Positions 18,613 through 29,712 of a DNA stretch of 64,000 bases are shown here, piece by piece. A program made the translations under genes and the position numbers. Position 1 is the stretch's first letter; the number at the start of each line of letters is the position of its first letter. A model generated the notes under the pieces. That model saw only the letters and a program-made list of their open reading frames with translations, did not search any database and was not told the DNA's origin. The stretch covers positions 47,050-111,049 of the forward strand of contig DUCF01000036.1 in assembly GCA_012959965.1 (NCBI GenBank), given 5' to 3'. This DNA comes from Candidatus Thioglobus sp. GTDB taxonomy: Bacteria > Pseudomonadota > Gammaproteobacteria > PS1 > Pseudothioglobaceae.

Positions 18613-20385
18613 TTAATTGTCCAAATTCGTTTGAAACCAAAACTCTAATAAGGCCATATGCCAGAGCCGTGAGCCATTCAGTGCTGTCATATAATCCCTA
18701 GGGGAGTGGATCACTTTTTGAACATAACTTTGATTAAAAATACCACGATTAACGCAAGCGTTGGAGGTGAGTATATCAGACATAAACTCTAGAAATTCAC
18801 CCTGAACATACTTCAATGCAGGCATAGGAAAATAGCCTTTTTTACGATCAATCACACTGTCCGGCAATAGCCCCCTTGAGATTTGTTTTAAGGGGTATTT
18901 ACCCTCTTCTCTCATCTTCAACTGTGGCGGCAATTGTAACGCCCACTCCACCAACTTGGTGTCCATAAATGGCACGCGTGCCTCTAAACCCCAAGCCATT
19001 GTCATGTTGTCCACTCGCTTCACTGGGTCGTCAACAATTAAACGAGTGATGTCGGTACGAAACACTTTGTCCATAAAGGTCTCTGCACCCGATTTTAAGA
19101 ACTCTTTATTGAGCCAGTCGTGAGTATGGTTTTCACCGTGATATTGTTTATTCACCGTATTCAGAAAATCTTCATGCGGTCTATCTACATAATGTTTGGA
19201 AAAACGACTAATGTCATCGCCCTGCTCGGCCGCCATTCTTGAATACCAAAAATAACCGGCAAATGCCTCGTCAGCACCTTGACCCGATAACACCACTTTA
19301 ATATGTTTTGACACTTGCTCTGAGAGTAAGTAAAAAGCCACTGCATCTTGTCCCACCATGGGTTCGGCCATATTAGCCACAGCCTCTGATAGTCTTGGTA
19401 ACACCTCTGCGTTACTGATGACGTATTTTTCATGTCGCGTATTGAATTTTTTTACAATTTGATCGGAGTACTCAAACTCACTGCCGGCTTCGTCATCGAT
19501 GTCTTCAAAACCAATCGAAAATGTACGAATATCTTGATGTCCTGCCTCATGCAACAAACCAACCAATAGAGAGGAATCAAGACCACCAGAAAGCAACACA
19601 CCAATAGGAACATCGGCGGCTTGCATTCTTTTCATTACAGCCTCGGTTAATAATTCGTGCGTTTTTTCAATGTATTCGCCATCGCTCAATTTTTCTATTG
19701 GACGCTGAGCTATTGGATTCCAGTAGGTTTTTTCGACAAATTTTCCATTTTTATTAATGGTAATTGTCGTTGCAGGTTTCACCTTGCGGATACCGCTGAT
19801 AATCGTATTCGGTGCTGGCACAACGCCGTGAAGCGATAATTGCTGCTGCAGGGCAATCGGGTTAATGCTTTTGTCGATATTTTGAGTTAGCAACGCTTGC
19901 GTGTTGGAGGCAAAAGTAATTGCTTTATCGCTGAGACTGTAATAAAACGGCTTAATACCCATACGATCACGAGCAATAAATAATTGCTGCTTCGCTTGAT
20001 CCCAAATCGCAAAGGCAAACATGCCGTCCAAATGCACGACACACTCCTCACCCCAGTGATGATAAGCCTTCAAAATAACCTCAGTATCCGAATGTGAGAA
20101 GAACTGATAACCCTTGTCAATCAGTTGTTGACGTAGAGCCTGGTAGTTATAAATCGTACCATTAAAAACCAATGTTAAGCCAAGTGCATCATCCACCATG
20201 GGCTGAGCGCCATGAGAAGAGAGGTCAATAACACTTAACCGTTGATGTCCAAAGCCGATACTACCCTTAATCCATTGGCCTTTTGAATCGGGTCCACGTC
20301 GGGCAATTTTAGCCATCATTGTACTTAAAGCGTCTGTTTTAACCCCTACACCATCAAAGCGTAACTGACCACAAATTCCGCACAT
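18613..20385 (-). CDS. asnB: Asparagine synthase (glutamine-hydrolysing)
   Basis: [10 protein letters not shown] class II amidotransferase N-terminus; [20 protein letters not shown]-PPase motif. Confidence 0.95.
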   Translation of the reverse strand: MCGICGQLRFDGVGVKTDALSTMMAKIARRGPDSKGQWIKGSIGFGHQRLSVIDLSSHGAQPMVDDALGLTLVFNGTIYNYQALRQQLIDKGYQFFSHSDTEVILKAYHHWGEECVVHLDGMFAFAIWDQAKQQLFIARDRMGIKPFYYSLSDKAITFASNTQALLTQNIDKSINPIALQQQLSLHGVVPAPNTIISGIRKVKPATTITINKNGKFVEKTYWNPIAQRPIEKLSDGEYIEKTHELLTEAVMKRMQAADVPIGVLLSGGLDSSLLVGLLHEAGHQDIRTFSIGFEDIDDEAGSEFEYSDQIVKKFNTRHEKYVISNAEVLPRLSEAVANMAEPMVGQDAVAFYLLSEQVSKHIKVVLSGQGADEAFAGYFWYSRMAAEQGDDISRFSKHYVDRPHEDFLNTVNKQYHGENHTHDWLNKEFLKSGAETFMDKVFRTDITRLIVDDPVKRVDNMTMAWGLEARVPFMDTKLVEWALQLPPQLKMREEGKYPLKQISRGLLPDSVIDRKKGYFPMPALKYVQGEFLEFMSDILTSNACVNRGIFNQSYVQKVIHSPRDYMTALNGSRLWHMALLEFWFQTNLDN

Positions 20386-20436
20386 ATTTCATTCTTGATA
20401 TAAAATGGTTTATTTTACAATTAATACTGATTTACC

Positions 20437-21837
20437 ATGGCACAAACGCTCTACGACAAGCTAATGAGTGCGCATATCGTGCGCGAGCAAGACGGCGCTA
20501 CTTTGATTTATATTGATCGCCAACTTATTCACGAAGTCACTTCGCCTCAAGCCTTCGAAGGTCTTGCGCTCGCCAATAGAAAACCTTGGCGAATAGAGGC
20601 TAATTTAGCCGTACCTGATCATAACGTACCAACCACTGAGCGCTCTAGCGGCGTGAGCGGTATTGAAGATCCAATCTCTAGACTGCAAGTTGAAACATTG
20701 GATAAAAATTGCGCAGAATTTGAAATCAATGAAATTCCAATGAATGACATTCGTCAAGGCATTGTTCATGTCATTGGGCCCGAGCAAGGGGCAACATTAC
20801 CGGGTATGAGTATTGTTTGTGGCGACTCACACACCTCGACTCATGGCGCATTGGGAGCGATGGCTTTTGGTATTGGCACCTCGGAAGTCGAACATGTTTT
20901 GGCCACGGGCTGCCTATGGCAATCCAAAGCAAAAAATCTAAAAATTGAAGTCAATGGCGCGCTCAATCCGCACGTCAGCGCCAAGGATATTGCGCTCTAT
21001 ATTATTGGTCAAATTGGTACAGCAGGTGGTACAGGTTACGCCATTGAATTCTGTGGCTCCAGCATTGAGGATCTTTCTGTCGAAGGCAGAATGACACTGT
21101 GCAATATGGCGATTGAAGCCGGTGCACGAGTGGGCATGGTTGCCGTTGATCAAAAAACCGTTGATTACGTACAGGGCAAGCCATTTTCACCATCAGGCGA
21201 CAACTGGACAAAAGCCGTTGATTACTGGCAAACTCTACACAGTGACGAAGGTGCATTTTTTGACAAAAGCATTATTATTAACGCAAGCGATATCGAGCTA
21301 CAAGTAACTTGGGGAACTTCCCCAGAAATGGTGATTGACATTAATGGCTCAGTACCCGATCCAAGCAAGGAGTCCGACCCTGTGAAAGCAGAAAGTATTC
21401 GCAACGCACTAAGCTATATTCACTTAGAACCAAACACGCCCATCAAATCGGTCGAAATTGATAAAGTCTTTATCGGCTCTTGCACCAATTCTCGTATCGA
21501 AGATTTACGCGCAGCGGCTGCTGTTGCTAAGGGCAAAAAAATAGCCAACAACGTTAAATTAGCGTTGGTTGTGCCGGGCTCTGGTCTGATCAAAAAACAA
21601 GCGGAGGAAGAAGGGCTTGATACCATTTTTACCGATGCAGGTTTTGAGTGGCGTGAGCCAGGATGTTCGATGTGTCTAGCAATGAACGCCGACAAACTTG
21701 AAGTGGGTGAGCGCTGTGCAAGCACTTCCAATAGAAACTTTGAGGGTCGTCAAGGTCAGGGCTCTTTCACTCACTTGGTAAGCCCTGCATTAGCTGCAGC
21801 AAGTGCTATCGCCGGCCATTTTTCTGGAGTCAACTGA
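20437..21837 (+). CDS. leuC: 3-isopropylmalate dehydratase large subunit
   Basis: [64 protein letters not shown]. Confidence 0.98.
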   Translation: MAQTLYDKLMSAHIVREQDGATLIYIDRQLIHEVTSPQAFEGLALANRKPWRIEANLAVPDHNVPTTERSSGVSGIEDPISRLQVETLDKNCAEFEINEIPMNDIRQGIVHVIGPEQGATLPGMSIVCGDSHTSTHGALGAMAFGIGTSEVEHVLATGCLWQSKAKNLKIEVNGALNPHVSAKDIALYIIGQIGTAGGTGYAIEFCGSSIEDLSVEGRMTLCNMAIEAGARVGMVAVDQKTVDYVQGKPFSPSGDNWTKAVDYWQTLHSDEGAFFDKSIIINASDIELQVTWGTSPEMVIDINGSVPDPSKESDPVKAESIRNALSYIHLEPNTPIKSVEIDKVFIGSCTNSRIEDLRAAAAVAKGKKIANNVKLALVVPGSGLIKKQAEEEGLDTIFTDAGFEWREPGCSMCLAMNADKLEVGERCASTSNRNFEGRQGQGSFTHLVSPALAAASAIAGHFSGVN

Positions 21838-22451
21838 TGCAAGCATTTACTACAATAAACTCCATTGCAGCGCCCCTTGATCGTGCCAATATTGACACCG
21901 ATGCCATCATTCCAAAGCAGTTTTTAAAATCGATTAAACGTTCGGGCTTTGGCCCCAATCTTTTTGACGAATGGCGCTATCTCGATCACGGCGAAGTTGG
22001 TATGGACAATTCAAAACGCCCATTAAATCCTGACTTCGTACTGAACAACCCTAAATACGCAGGTGCGCAAATTTTACTTGCTCGAGAAAACTTTGGCTGT
22101 GGCTCATCACGTGAACATGCCCCTTGGGCGCTTGAAGACTTTGGCTTTAAAGCAATTATCGCACCAAGTTTTGCTGATATTTTTTATAACAATTGTTTTA
22201 AAAATGGCATTCTACCGATTGTATTAAGTCATGGTGTTGTTGATGCTTTGTTCGCTTATAAAGGTGAGATTGGTGTCGATTTAGAGAGTCAATGCGTTAC
22301 CACTAGCGCGAACACCTACTCTTTCGAAGTCGACGCAGAGCGTAAAAGAAGACTGCTTAACGGTCTCGATGATATCGCCCTAACGCTTCAATATGAAGAC
22401 GACATTCGTCACTTTGAAGTCAAGCATTTCAAGCGGCATCCCTGGTTATGA
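21837..22451 (+). CDS. leuD: 3-isopropylmalate dehydratase small subunit
   Basis: [43 protein letters not shown]. Confidence 0.98.
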   Translation: MQAFTTINSIAAPLDRANIDTDAIIPKQFLKSIKRSGFGPNLFDEWRYLDHGEVGMDNSKRPLNPDFVLNNPKYAGAQILLARENFGCGSSREHAPWALEDFGFKAIIAPSFADIFYNNCFKNGILPIVLSHGVVDALFAYKGEIGVDLESQCVTTSANTYSFEVDAERKRRLLNGLDDIALTLQYEDDIRHFEVKHFKRHPWL

Positions 22452-23044
22452 TTGCACAGCTTAGCGGTCAAATTTTAAGCAAGAACCCACCGGAAGTTGT
22501 GGTGGAAGTGGCCGGTATCGGCTACGAAATACTCTGCCCAATGTCGACTTTTTACCAACTCGGTGATACCGGTGGCAATGTGTTGCTCTACACTCATTTA
22601 AGCATTAAAGAGGATTCTCACACACTGTTTGGTTTTATCACTAAAGACGAGAAAATTCTTTTTAGGGAGCTTATCCGAGTCAATGGCGTTGGCCCTAAGG
22701 TTGCACTTGCTATTCTCTCGCATTTAACTGTAGGCTCTCTCGTTGAATGCATTAGCAATGAAGACGCTGATCTCTTAGCAAAAACCCCAGGAATCGGCAA
22801 AAAGACCGCTTTAAAACTGATTGTTGAGCTTCAAGATAGGCTGAATAAGGTTGAATTTTCAAGCGGCGTTATGACGACTGCAGGCGTTGTTCAAAACAAC
22901 AATAATCCTAATACCAAAAAAGCGTTAGAAGCTTTGCAGTCATTAGGCTTTAAAGCAAAAGAAGCGAATAATATGATTACCGCTATTGAAGATCAAACCC
23001 TCTCTACCGAAGAGCTAATCCGCCAAGCACTGAAAAATAAATAA
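22448..23044 (+). CDS. ruvA: Holliday junction branch migration protein RuvA
   Basis: [60 protein letters not shown]. Confidence 0.97.
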   Translation: MIAQLSGQILSKNPPEVVVEVAGIGYEILCPMSTFYQLGDTGGNVLLYTHLSIKEDSHTLFGFITKDEKILFRELIRVNGVGPKVALAILSHLTVGSLVECISNEDADLLAKTPGIGKKTALKLIVELQDRLNKVEFSSGVMTTAGVVQNNNNPNTKKALEALQSLGFKAKEANNMITAIEDQTLSTEELIRQALKNK

Positions 23045-23047
23045 AGC

Positions 23048-26000
23048 CTAACCTGCTTTACTAAGTCGCTTCTCTTTAATTTTGCCCATCCAATTAATGA
23101 AGTCGTAATTCATCGAATACAAACACGGCAAAAGGATTAACGTCATCACCGTACCAAATAACAGGCCATAACCTAGCGCCAAAACCATAGGCTGCAATAA
23201 GTAGTCCACACCACCAATGCCGTACGCTAAAGGCAGTACGCCGGCCAATGTTGTTAAGCTTGTCAGCACAACAGCGCGCAAACGATCTTTAGATCCTTTG
23301 GCAATCCAGGAAAAGGCATTTTCAGTCAGCGATTTCTTAGCCTTAATATAATTCAGATGACTAACCATCACCAGAGAATCATTGACAATCACACCGATTA
23401 ACGCCAAACAACCCATAACTGCGAAAAAGCTGAGTGTTTCGCCGTGTAAATAGAACGCCCAAATCACACCAATCAATGAGAATGGAATGCTGGAAATAAC
23501 CAACATTGGCTGCGACCAAGAATTAAATAACAACATCAACAGCAGAAACACACCAAAGATTGACATAATGAAAGCATTGACGAAGCTGTTCATTGATTCA
23601 TCCATTTCCTTTGCGCCACCCTCGCTAATTAAGCGCACTTCAGGGTAATTATTAGCCATATCTAGCTGCTCTATTACCACCTCCATTATTCCTTGCGGTG
23701 TGGCCACACCATCCTCTACGCTAGCAGTAATTGACACCGAACGCTCGCCATCGAAATGATTAAGGTCGGGCTCGCCAGCAATCTCTCGAATCGTTGAAAA
23801 CTGACTCATCGGAATCAACTTGCCTTGGTTGTTCATCACCTTAGTTTCGGTAATAAACACTTCAGAGTAATCTTTTTCACCCAAATAAATTCGGACACTG
23901 GTTTCTTTTTCATCGAAGCGAACATTGGTTACATCAAGGCCGGAATAAATAAGTCTCAAATGCCTGTACACCTGCATATAGTCAACACCAAGTTCTGACA
24001 TAACATCAAAATCCAATACCGTTTCGATGCGCGCTTTGCCGGCTTTATCGTTACGTTCGATACTGTCTACACCGTCAAAAGAGTCTAATATATCCGCAAC
24101 AGCATTGGCAGCAGCTAACCGTTGCGCATTATTGCTACTGACAAGGTTAATTTCTAAATCTTCACCGGTTGGCGGACCCGGCCTTTCAACGTTAAAATGA
24201 ACTTCAATGCCTTCTATTTTTTCCACTTGGGCATATATCAATTCAACAATCTCTTGGGCGCCCCGCTCTCGATCGCTAGATGGAGTCAGAGAAATAGTAA
24301 TTTCAGCCTGATTGGTAAACCAGCTACCGATATCGCTAGTTAGGTAATTCAAATCATCGCCAGCTTGCTCAATAATAACACCCTCAACCTGTGCAACCAG
24401 CCCCTCTGTATAGCTCGATGAACTGCCTGTCGGCGCCTCCATAAATCCGTGTATTGCATCAGAACCTTGCGAAGGAAATAAGGTAAATGGCATATACACA
24501 ATAGCGAACCAAAGCGAAAACCCAAATAAAGCACTAAAAAATGCCACAACCCAATAGCGCCAAGCAAGTATTTTGACTAACATATTCTCAAACCAACTCT
24601 CAAATGGCTGAAACCAAGTTTTTTGTTTTTCTGATTTAATGCTAGCTAAGTGCGCAGGAAGTGCCAAACTAACCTCTAGAAACGAAAAAGTCAACGCAAA
24701 AATCACCACGATTGGAATTAAGTAAATAAACTTACCCATCGTTCCCGTCATCAAGAACATGGATGACATTGCCAATATCGATGTTAGAATGGTGGTGATA
24801 ACCGGCATAATCACGCGCTTAAAACCAGTAACAACGTTCTCATAAAGGTTATTACCTTTCACCTTGTAATGGTGAATGCTCTCAGCAATGATAATACTGT
24901 CATCAACCACAATACCCAATACCAAAATCATTGCCGCTAGAGAGACCAAATTAATAGTCTCTCCTGCCAAGCCAAGAAGTGCCACTGTACCCAGTAGACT
25001 CACAGGCAAGCTCACAGCTACCCAAATAGCGGTCTTGAATGAAAGAAAAACACCAAGAACTATCAACACCAGAACCAAACCAACAATGCCGTTTTTAGTA
25101 ACAATATCAAGACGATTTCTAACAACTTCGGACTGGTCGTGAGTGAAGAAAATGCGCAACTCTTGCGGGTAAGTTTTTTGCAACTCCTCAACTTTTGCTC
25201 TTAGCAAATCCACCGTTCGAATGACGTCAGCGTGTTTTTGTTTTTTGATACTTAGGACAAAGCCTTTGGTGCCGTTAACCCTAATGATATCGGTCTCTCT
25301 AGCATTACCTCTAACAACATTGGCAATGTCTTTAACCCTGACAACAGGGCCACCAAATACCGACTTGATAACAACATTTTCTATTTCGGAGATGTCTTGA
25401 TATTCGGTCAAAATAACAATGTTTTTACGCTGATCTCCGGCATTATTATCGCCCACAGTAAAGCGCGCGTTACGACTCGAAATTGCATTTCTGACTTGGT
25501 CAGCAGATATTTGGTATTGATTTAATTTGTCGGCATTAAGGCGGATTTGCAACTCTTTATCCAAATAGCCCTTCTTATCCACTTTGGCCACACCCTTAAT
25601 AACGGAGAGGTGTTTTTCTAGTTCATCAGTAATACCTTTGGCTTGCTCATAATCAATCTGTGAGCCATCGATATTAATTTGAAGGATAGGAAATTGTGCT
25701 GTATTCCAGTCAATCACCCTTGGATCATCAACTTCATCCGGCAACGATAAACCACTCATTGCGCTTCGGATATCAGCCTTTAATGTTTGAACGTCGTCGA
25801 TTTCTTGTGACAATTGCACAATAACACTGGACACTCCCTCTCTAGAAGAGGAGGTAAAACTGTCTATGCCGTCAAGGTTTTGGAGTGCACTCTCAACAAC
25901 ATCGGTCACCCCTTTTTCCACATCCTCAGGAGATGCGCTCGGGTAACCGGTGGTGATGCTCATGATTTCGAAATCCACAGCCGGAAACATATCACGACGA

Positions 26001-26098
26001 ATTTCTTGCAAAGTTAGCAAGCCCACAGCAATTACCGAAAAGGTAAAGACTAGAGCAAACTTTTTTTGACGAGCAAAAAAATTAAGAAAAGACTCCAT
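23048..26098 (-). CDS. RND-family efflux permease (AcrB/MMPL-like)
   Basis: 1016 aa with twelve-TM RND layout; GIVVDDSIIIAE and GVIVNDSLVMVSHLNY; two large periplasmic loops. Confidence 0.93.
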   Translation of the reverse strand: MESFLNFFARQKKFALVFTFSVIAVGLLTLQEIRRDMFPAVDFEIMSITTGYPSASPEDVEKGVTDVVESALQNLDGIDSFTSSSREGVSSVIVQLSQEIDDVQTLKADIRSAMSGLSLPDEVDDPRVIDWNTAQFPILQINIDGSQIDYEQAKGITDELEKHLSVIKGVAKVDKKGYLDKELQIRLNADKLNQYQISADQVRNAISSRNARFTVGDNNAGDQRKNIVILTEYQDISEIENVVIKSVFGGPVVRVKDIANVVRGNARETDIIRVNGTKGFVLSIKKQKHADVIRTVDLLRAKVEELQKTYPQELRIFFTHDQSEVVRNRLDIVTKNGIVGLVLVLIVLGVFLSFKTAIWVAVSLPVSLLGTVALLGLAGETINLVSLAAMILVLGIVVDDSIIIAESIHHYKVKGNNLYENVVTGFKRVIMPVITTILTSILAMSSMFLMTGTMGKFIYLIPIVVIFALTFSFLEVSLALPAHLASIKSEKQKTWFQPFESWFENMLVKILAWRYWVVAFFSALFGFSLWFAIVYMPFTLFPSQGSDAIHGFMEAPTGSSSSYTEGLVAQVEGVIIEQAGDDLNYLTSDIGSWFTNQAEITISLTPSSDRERGAQEIVELIYAQVEKIEGIEVHFNVERPGPPTGEDLEINLVSSNNAQRLAAANAVADILDSFDGVDSIERNDKAGKARIETVLDFDVMSELGVDYMQVYRHLRLIYSGLDVTNVRFDEKETSVRIYLGEKDYSEVFITETKVMNNQGKLIPMSQFSTIREIAGEPDLNHFDGERSVSITASVEDGVATPQGIMEVVIEQLDMANNYPEVRLISEGGAKEMDESMNSFVNAFIMSIFGVFLLLMLLFNSWSQPMLVISSIPFSLIGVIWAFYLHGETLSFFAVMGCLALIGVIVNDSLVMVSHLNYIKAKKSLTENAFSWIAKGSKDRLRAVVLTSLTTLAGVLPLAYGIGGVDYLLQPMVLALGYGLLFGTVMTLILLPCLYSMNYDFINWMGKIKEKRLSKAG

Positions 26099-26157
26099 AA
26101 AGACTCCGAATTGACGTTACTCTAATGTTACATAAAAAACGTCAAAAAGCATCTTAT

Positions 26158-27969
26158 TTAAGCACTTTTAGCGCGTTTTCTTTGGTTTTCTGTTAGCAAT
26201 CTTTTACGAATACGAATGCTGTTCGGTGTTACCTCGACCAACTCATCGTCATCAATAAATTCTAACGCTTGCTCAAGGTCTAATTTAATTGCAGGCGTTA
26301 AGGCAACAGCTTCATCCGTTCCCGAGGCGCGAACATTGGTTAACTGTTTACCCTTCATCACGTTAATAACTAAATCTTTATCACGTGTATGAATACCAAC
26401 CACCATGCCTTCATAAATATCAACACTAGGTCCAATGAAAAACTTGCCACTTTTTTGCAGATTAAAAATCGCGTAAGCAACTGATTTTCCCTGATTCATA
26501 GAGATGAGTGAACCATTGCTTCTTTGGCCGATCTTTCCTTCTTTTTCAGGGCGGTATGAATCAAAAGTTGAGTACATTAAACCAGTGCCCGTTGTTGCTG
26601 TTAAGAATTCAGTTCTAAAACCAATCAGACCACGAGCAGGGATAAGAAAGTCAAGCTTCACACGACCCTTGCCATCCGGCACCATGTTCGATAACTCCGC
26701 CTTACGCTCGCCTAATCTTTCCATAACGGTGCCTTGGTGTTGAGATTCAACATCCACTGTAAGGTCTTCAAAAGGCTCACAAATGACGCCATCAATTTCT
26801 TTTAAGATAACTTGAGGTCTGCCGACGCCAAGCTCAAAACCTTCACGGCGCATGGTTTCAATTAAAATGGATAAATGCAATTCGCCACGACCAGAAACAA
26901 TAAATTCTGAAGGATCACCGGTATTTTCAACTCTTAAAGCAACGTTATAGATAAGCTCTTTATCTAGGCGATCGCGTACGTTCCTTGAAGTAATGTATTT
27001 ACCATCAAGACCAGCAAAAGGTGAGTCGTTAACTTTAAATGCCATACTTACTGTAGGCTCATCAACGCTCAATGCAGGCAATGGATCAATCACATTTGAA
27101 TCGCAAATAGTATCTGAAATCGAAATATTCTCAACACCCACAACACCAACAATATCGCCAGCATTTGCACTATTTACATCAATACGCTCCAATCCGTTAA
27201 AGCCCAACAGTTGTGCAATTTTAACGTTACGTTTTGAACCATCAGGTTTAACTAATGTTGCTTGCATGCCTTTTTTAGCAACACCACGCGTGATACGGCC
27301 AATACCAATCGCACCCACAAAAGAAGAATAATCAAGAGCGGTTATTTGCATTTGCAGCGCGCCTTTAACATCCACATCAGGTGAAGGTACATTTTTAACA
27401 ATTGTCTCAAACATTGGCGTCATATTGCCTTCACGAGCGCTGTCGTCTTCAGAGGCATAGCCACCCAAAGCAGAGGCGTAAATGACTGGGAAATCCAATT
27501 GCTCTTCAGTTGCATCCAGTTGATCAAAAAGATCAAATACTTGATCGATAACCCAGTCCGGTCTGGCGGCCGGTCTATCAATCTTATTAATAACAACAAT
27601 AGGGTTTAGGCCTTGCTCAAAAGCTTTTTTCGTTACAAAACGTGTTTGTGGCATTGGACCATCAACCGCATCAACTAATAGCAAAACACTGTCTACCATA
27701 GATAGTACGCGCTCAACCTCACCACCAAAGTCGGCGTGTCCCGGTGTATCGACAATATTAATACGGTACTCACCCCACTTAATCGCTGTATTTTTTGAGC
27801 TAATAGTAATACCACGTTCTTTTTCAAGATCGTTGGAGTCCATCATTCTATCTGTTGCTTGAAAACGATCATCAAACGTATCCGATTGCGAGAGTAATTT
27901 ATCAACTAGAGTGGTCTTACCGTGGTCAACGTGGGCAATAATAGCAACATTTCTTAATTTATCAGTCAT
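26158..27969 (-). CDS. typA: Translational GTPase TypA/BipA
   Basis: [31 protein letters not shown]-terminal VELTP-like segment. Confidence 0.98.
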   Translation of the reverse strand: MTDKLRNVAIIAHVDHGKTTLVDKLLSQSDTFDDRFQATDRMMDSNDLEKERGITISSKNTAIKWGEYRINIVDTPGHADFGGEVERVLSMVDSVLLLVDAVDGPMPQTRFVTKKAFEQGLNPIVVINKIDRPAARPDWVIDQVFDLFDQLDATEEQLDFPVIYASALGGYASEDDSAREGNMTPMFETIVKNVPSPDVDVKGALQMQITALDYSSFVGAIGIGRITRGVAKKGMQATLVKPDGSKRNVKIAQLLGFNGLERIDVNSANAGDIVGVVGVENISISDTICDSNVIDPLPALSVDEPTVSMAFKVNDSPFAGLDGKYITSRNVRDRLDKELIYNVALRVENTGDPSEFIVSGRGELHLSILIETMRREGFELGVGRPQVILKEIDGVICEPFEDLTVDVESQHQGTVMERLGERKAELSNMVPDGKGRVKLDFLIPARGLIGFRTEFLTATTGTGLMYSTFDSYRPEKEGKIGQRSNGSLISMNQGKSVAYAIFNLQKSGKFFIGPSVDIYEGMVVGIHTRDKDLVINVMKGKQLTNVRASGTDEAVALTPAIKLDLEQALEFIDDDELVEVTPNSIRIRKRLLTENQRKRAKSA

Positions 27970-28109
27970 TTGTGGGATCTATGTAAAATTTGAGCACTAT
28001 TATCCCGTATATCCAGAACATTGCTTGAACTAAATTAAAGATCTCTAAAAATAAATTGATCAACGTCTAGCCCTATAAAATACAAGGATTCAATAGTAAA
28101 ACTCTGCGC

Positions 28110-28727
28110 ATGGCAAAAAAAGGCAGCTCTGGTCGCTGGATGGAAGAGCATAAGAATGACGAATATGTAAAAAAGGCACAAAAAGAAGGCTATCGGTGTC
28201 GTGCCGTCTATAAGCTAATCGAGGTGATTGAGAAGGATAAGATTATCCGCAACGGTGATAAAGTACTGGATTTAGGCGCTGCGCCTGGCGGCTGGTCACA
28301 AGTTGCGATTAAATCTGTTGGCGCCAAAGGTCAAGTTATTGCGAGCGATATATTAGATATTGAAGAGATTCCCGGGGTTGATTTTCTCCAGGGTGATTTC
28401 ACTGAAAACGATGTTTATGACGCCCTTTTGGAATTAACCAAAGGCGAAAAAATGAATGTTGTGCTTTCTGATATGGCACCAAATATGAGCGGACACTTAT
28501 CTGTAGACCAACCTAAGTCGATGTACTTGGCTGAATTAGCCATGGATATGGCCATCAAAATACTGACAAAAAACGGCCACTTCTTTGTCAAAGTTTTCCA
28601 AGGAGATGGTTTTGACGCCTACGTTAAAAGCGCTAGAGCTGCATTTAAGAAAGTCACTATTCGCAAACCAAAATCCTCGCGCCCAAGATCTAAAGAAGTA
28701 TATCTGTTAGCAAGTCAGCTAAAATAG
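28110..28727 (+). CDS. rlmE: 23S rRNA 2'-O-ribose U2552 methyltransferase RlmE (FtsJ/RrmJ)
   Basis: SRAVYKLIE-like [58 protein letters not shown]. Confidence 0.97.
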   Translation: MAKKGSSGRWMEEHKNDEYVKKAQKEGYRCRAVYKLIEVIEKDKIIRNGDKVLDLGAAPGGWSQVAIKSVGAKGQVIASDILDIEEIPGVDFLQGDFTENDVYDALLELTKGEKMNVVLSDMAPNMSGHLSVDQPKSMYLAELAMDMAIKILTKNGHFFVKVFQGDGFDAYVKSARAAFKKVTIRKPKSSRPRSKEVYLLASQLK

Positions 28728-28733
28728 CGCCCT

Positions 28734-29705
28734 ATGCAAAATTTCAACCAGATTCAATCTCTAATGCAGGCCGATTTAGCGAAAACGGATGAGATTTTAA
28801 TCGACCGACTAAACTCAGACGTCGCTCTCATTAATCAAATGAGTCACTACATTATTTCGTCTGGTGGAAAACGCTTACGCCCTTTATTGCTATTGCTTTG
28901 CGCCCGCGCAACAAGCTATCAAGGCGAGCATCATCACGCCATGGCCGTGGTTATTGAATTGATTCATACTGCAACGCTTTTGCACGATGATGTAGTTGAT
29001 GAGTCAACAACACGACGTGGTCAAGAAACTGCTAACGAATTATGGGGCAATGCACCCAGCGTGTTGGTCGGTGATTTTCTCTATTCTCGTGCTTTTGAAA
29101 TTATGGTCGAGCCCGATTCAATGGCCATTATGCGACTGCTTTCGCAGGCAACAAACAACATCGCCCAAGGTGAAGTGTTGCAACTGCTTAATATTAAAAA
29201 TGCGAACGTAACTCAAGAACAATATTTCGCTGTTATTAAGCGCAAAACGGCTTGTTTGTTTGAAGCAGCCTGCAAAATTGGTGGTATGCTTTCAAACACC
29301 TCAAGTGAAACCATTGAGGCACTTGGCAAGTTTGGCCTTCACTTAGGTAATGCGTTTCAAATTATTGACGACGTGTTGGATTACGAATCCGACTCGGCAA
29401 CCATGGGTAAAGAAGTCGGGGACGACCTTGCAGAGGGAAAAACCACTTTACCAATGATCTACGCCCTGGAGCAAACGTCTGGCGCAGAACACGACTTACT
29501 TAAAAGTGCTATTGAAAATGCCGACACCTCTCACATTGATGACATTATTGTCATCCTTGTTCGCGTCAAAGCATTTGACTTTACTCGCAGCGTGGCAGAA
29601 AATGAGTCACGGGAAGCATTGAATGCTTTAAACACCTTGCCAGAATCCGATTATCGCTCTGCACTAAGTCTCCTTTGCGAGCTGTCGTTAAAACGCACCT
29701 CGTAA
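28734..29705 (+). CDS. ispB: Octaprenyl diphosphate synthase-type polyprenyl synthase
   Basis: GGKRLRPLLLLL; LLHDDVVDESTTRRG; QIIDDVLDYESD. Confidence 0.95.
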   Translation: MQNFNQIQSLMQADLAKTDEILIDRLNSDVALINQMSHYIISSGGKRLRPLLLLLCARATSYQGEHHHAMAVVIELIHTATLLHDDVVDESTTRRGQETANELWGNAPSVLVGDFLYSRAFEIMVEPDSMAIMRLLSQATNNIAQGEVLQLLNIKNANVTQEQYFAVIKRKTACLFEAACKIGGMLSNTSSETIEALGKFGLHLGNAFQIIDDVLDYESDSATMGKEVGDDLAEGKTTLPMIYALEQTSGAEHDLLKSAIENADTSHIDDIIVILVRVKAFDFTRSVAENESREALNALNTLPESDYRSALSLLCELSLKRTS

Positions 29706-29712
29706 ATTCAGC

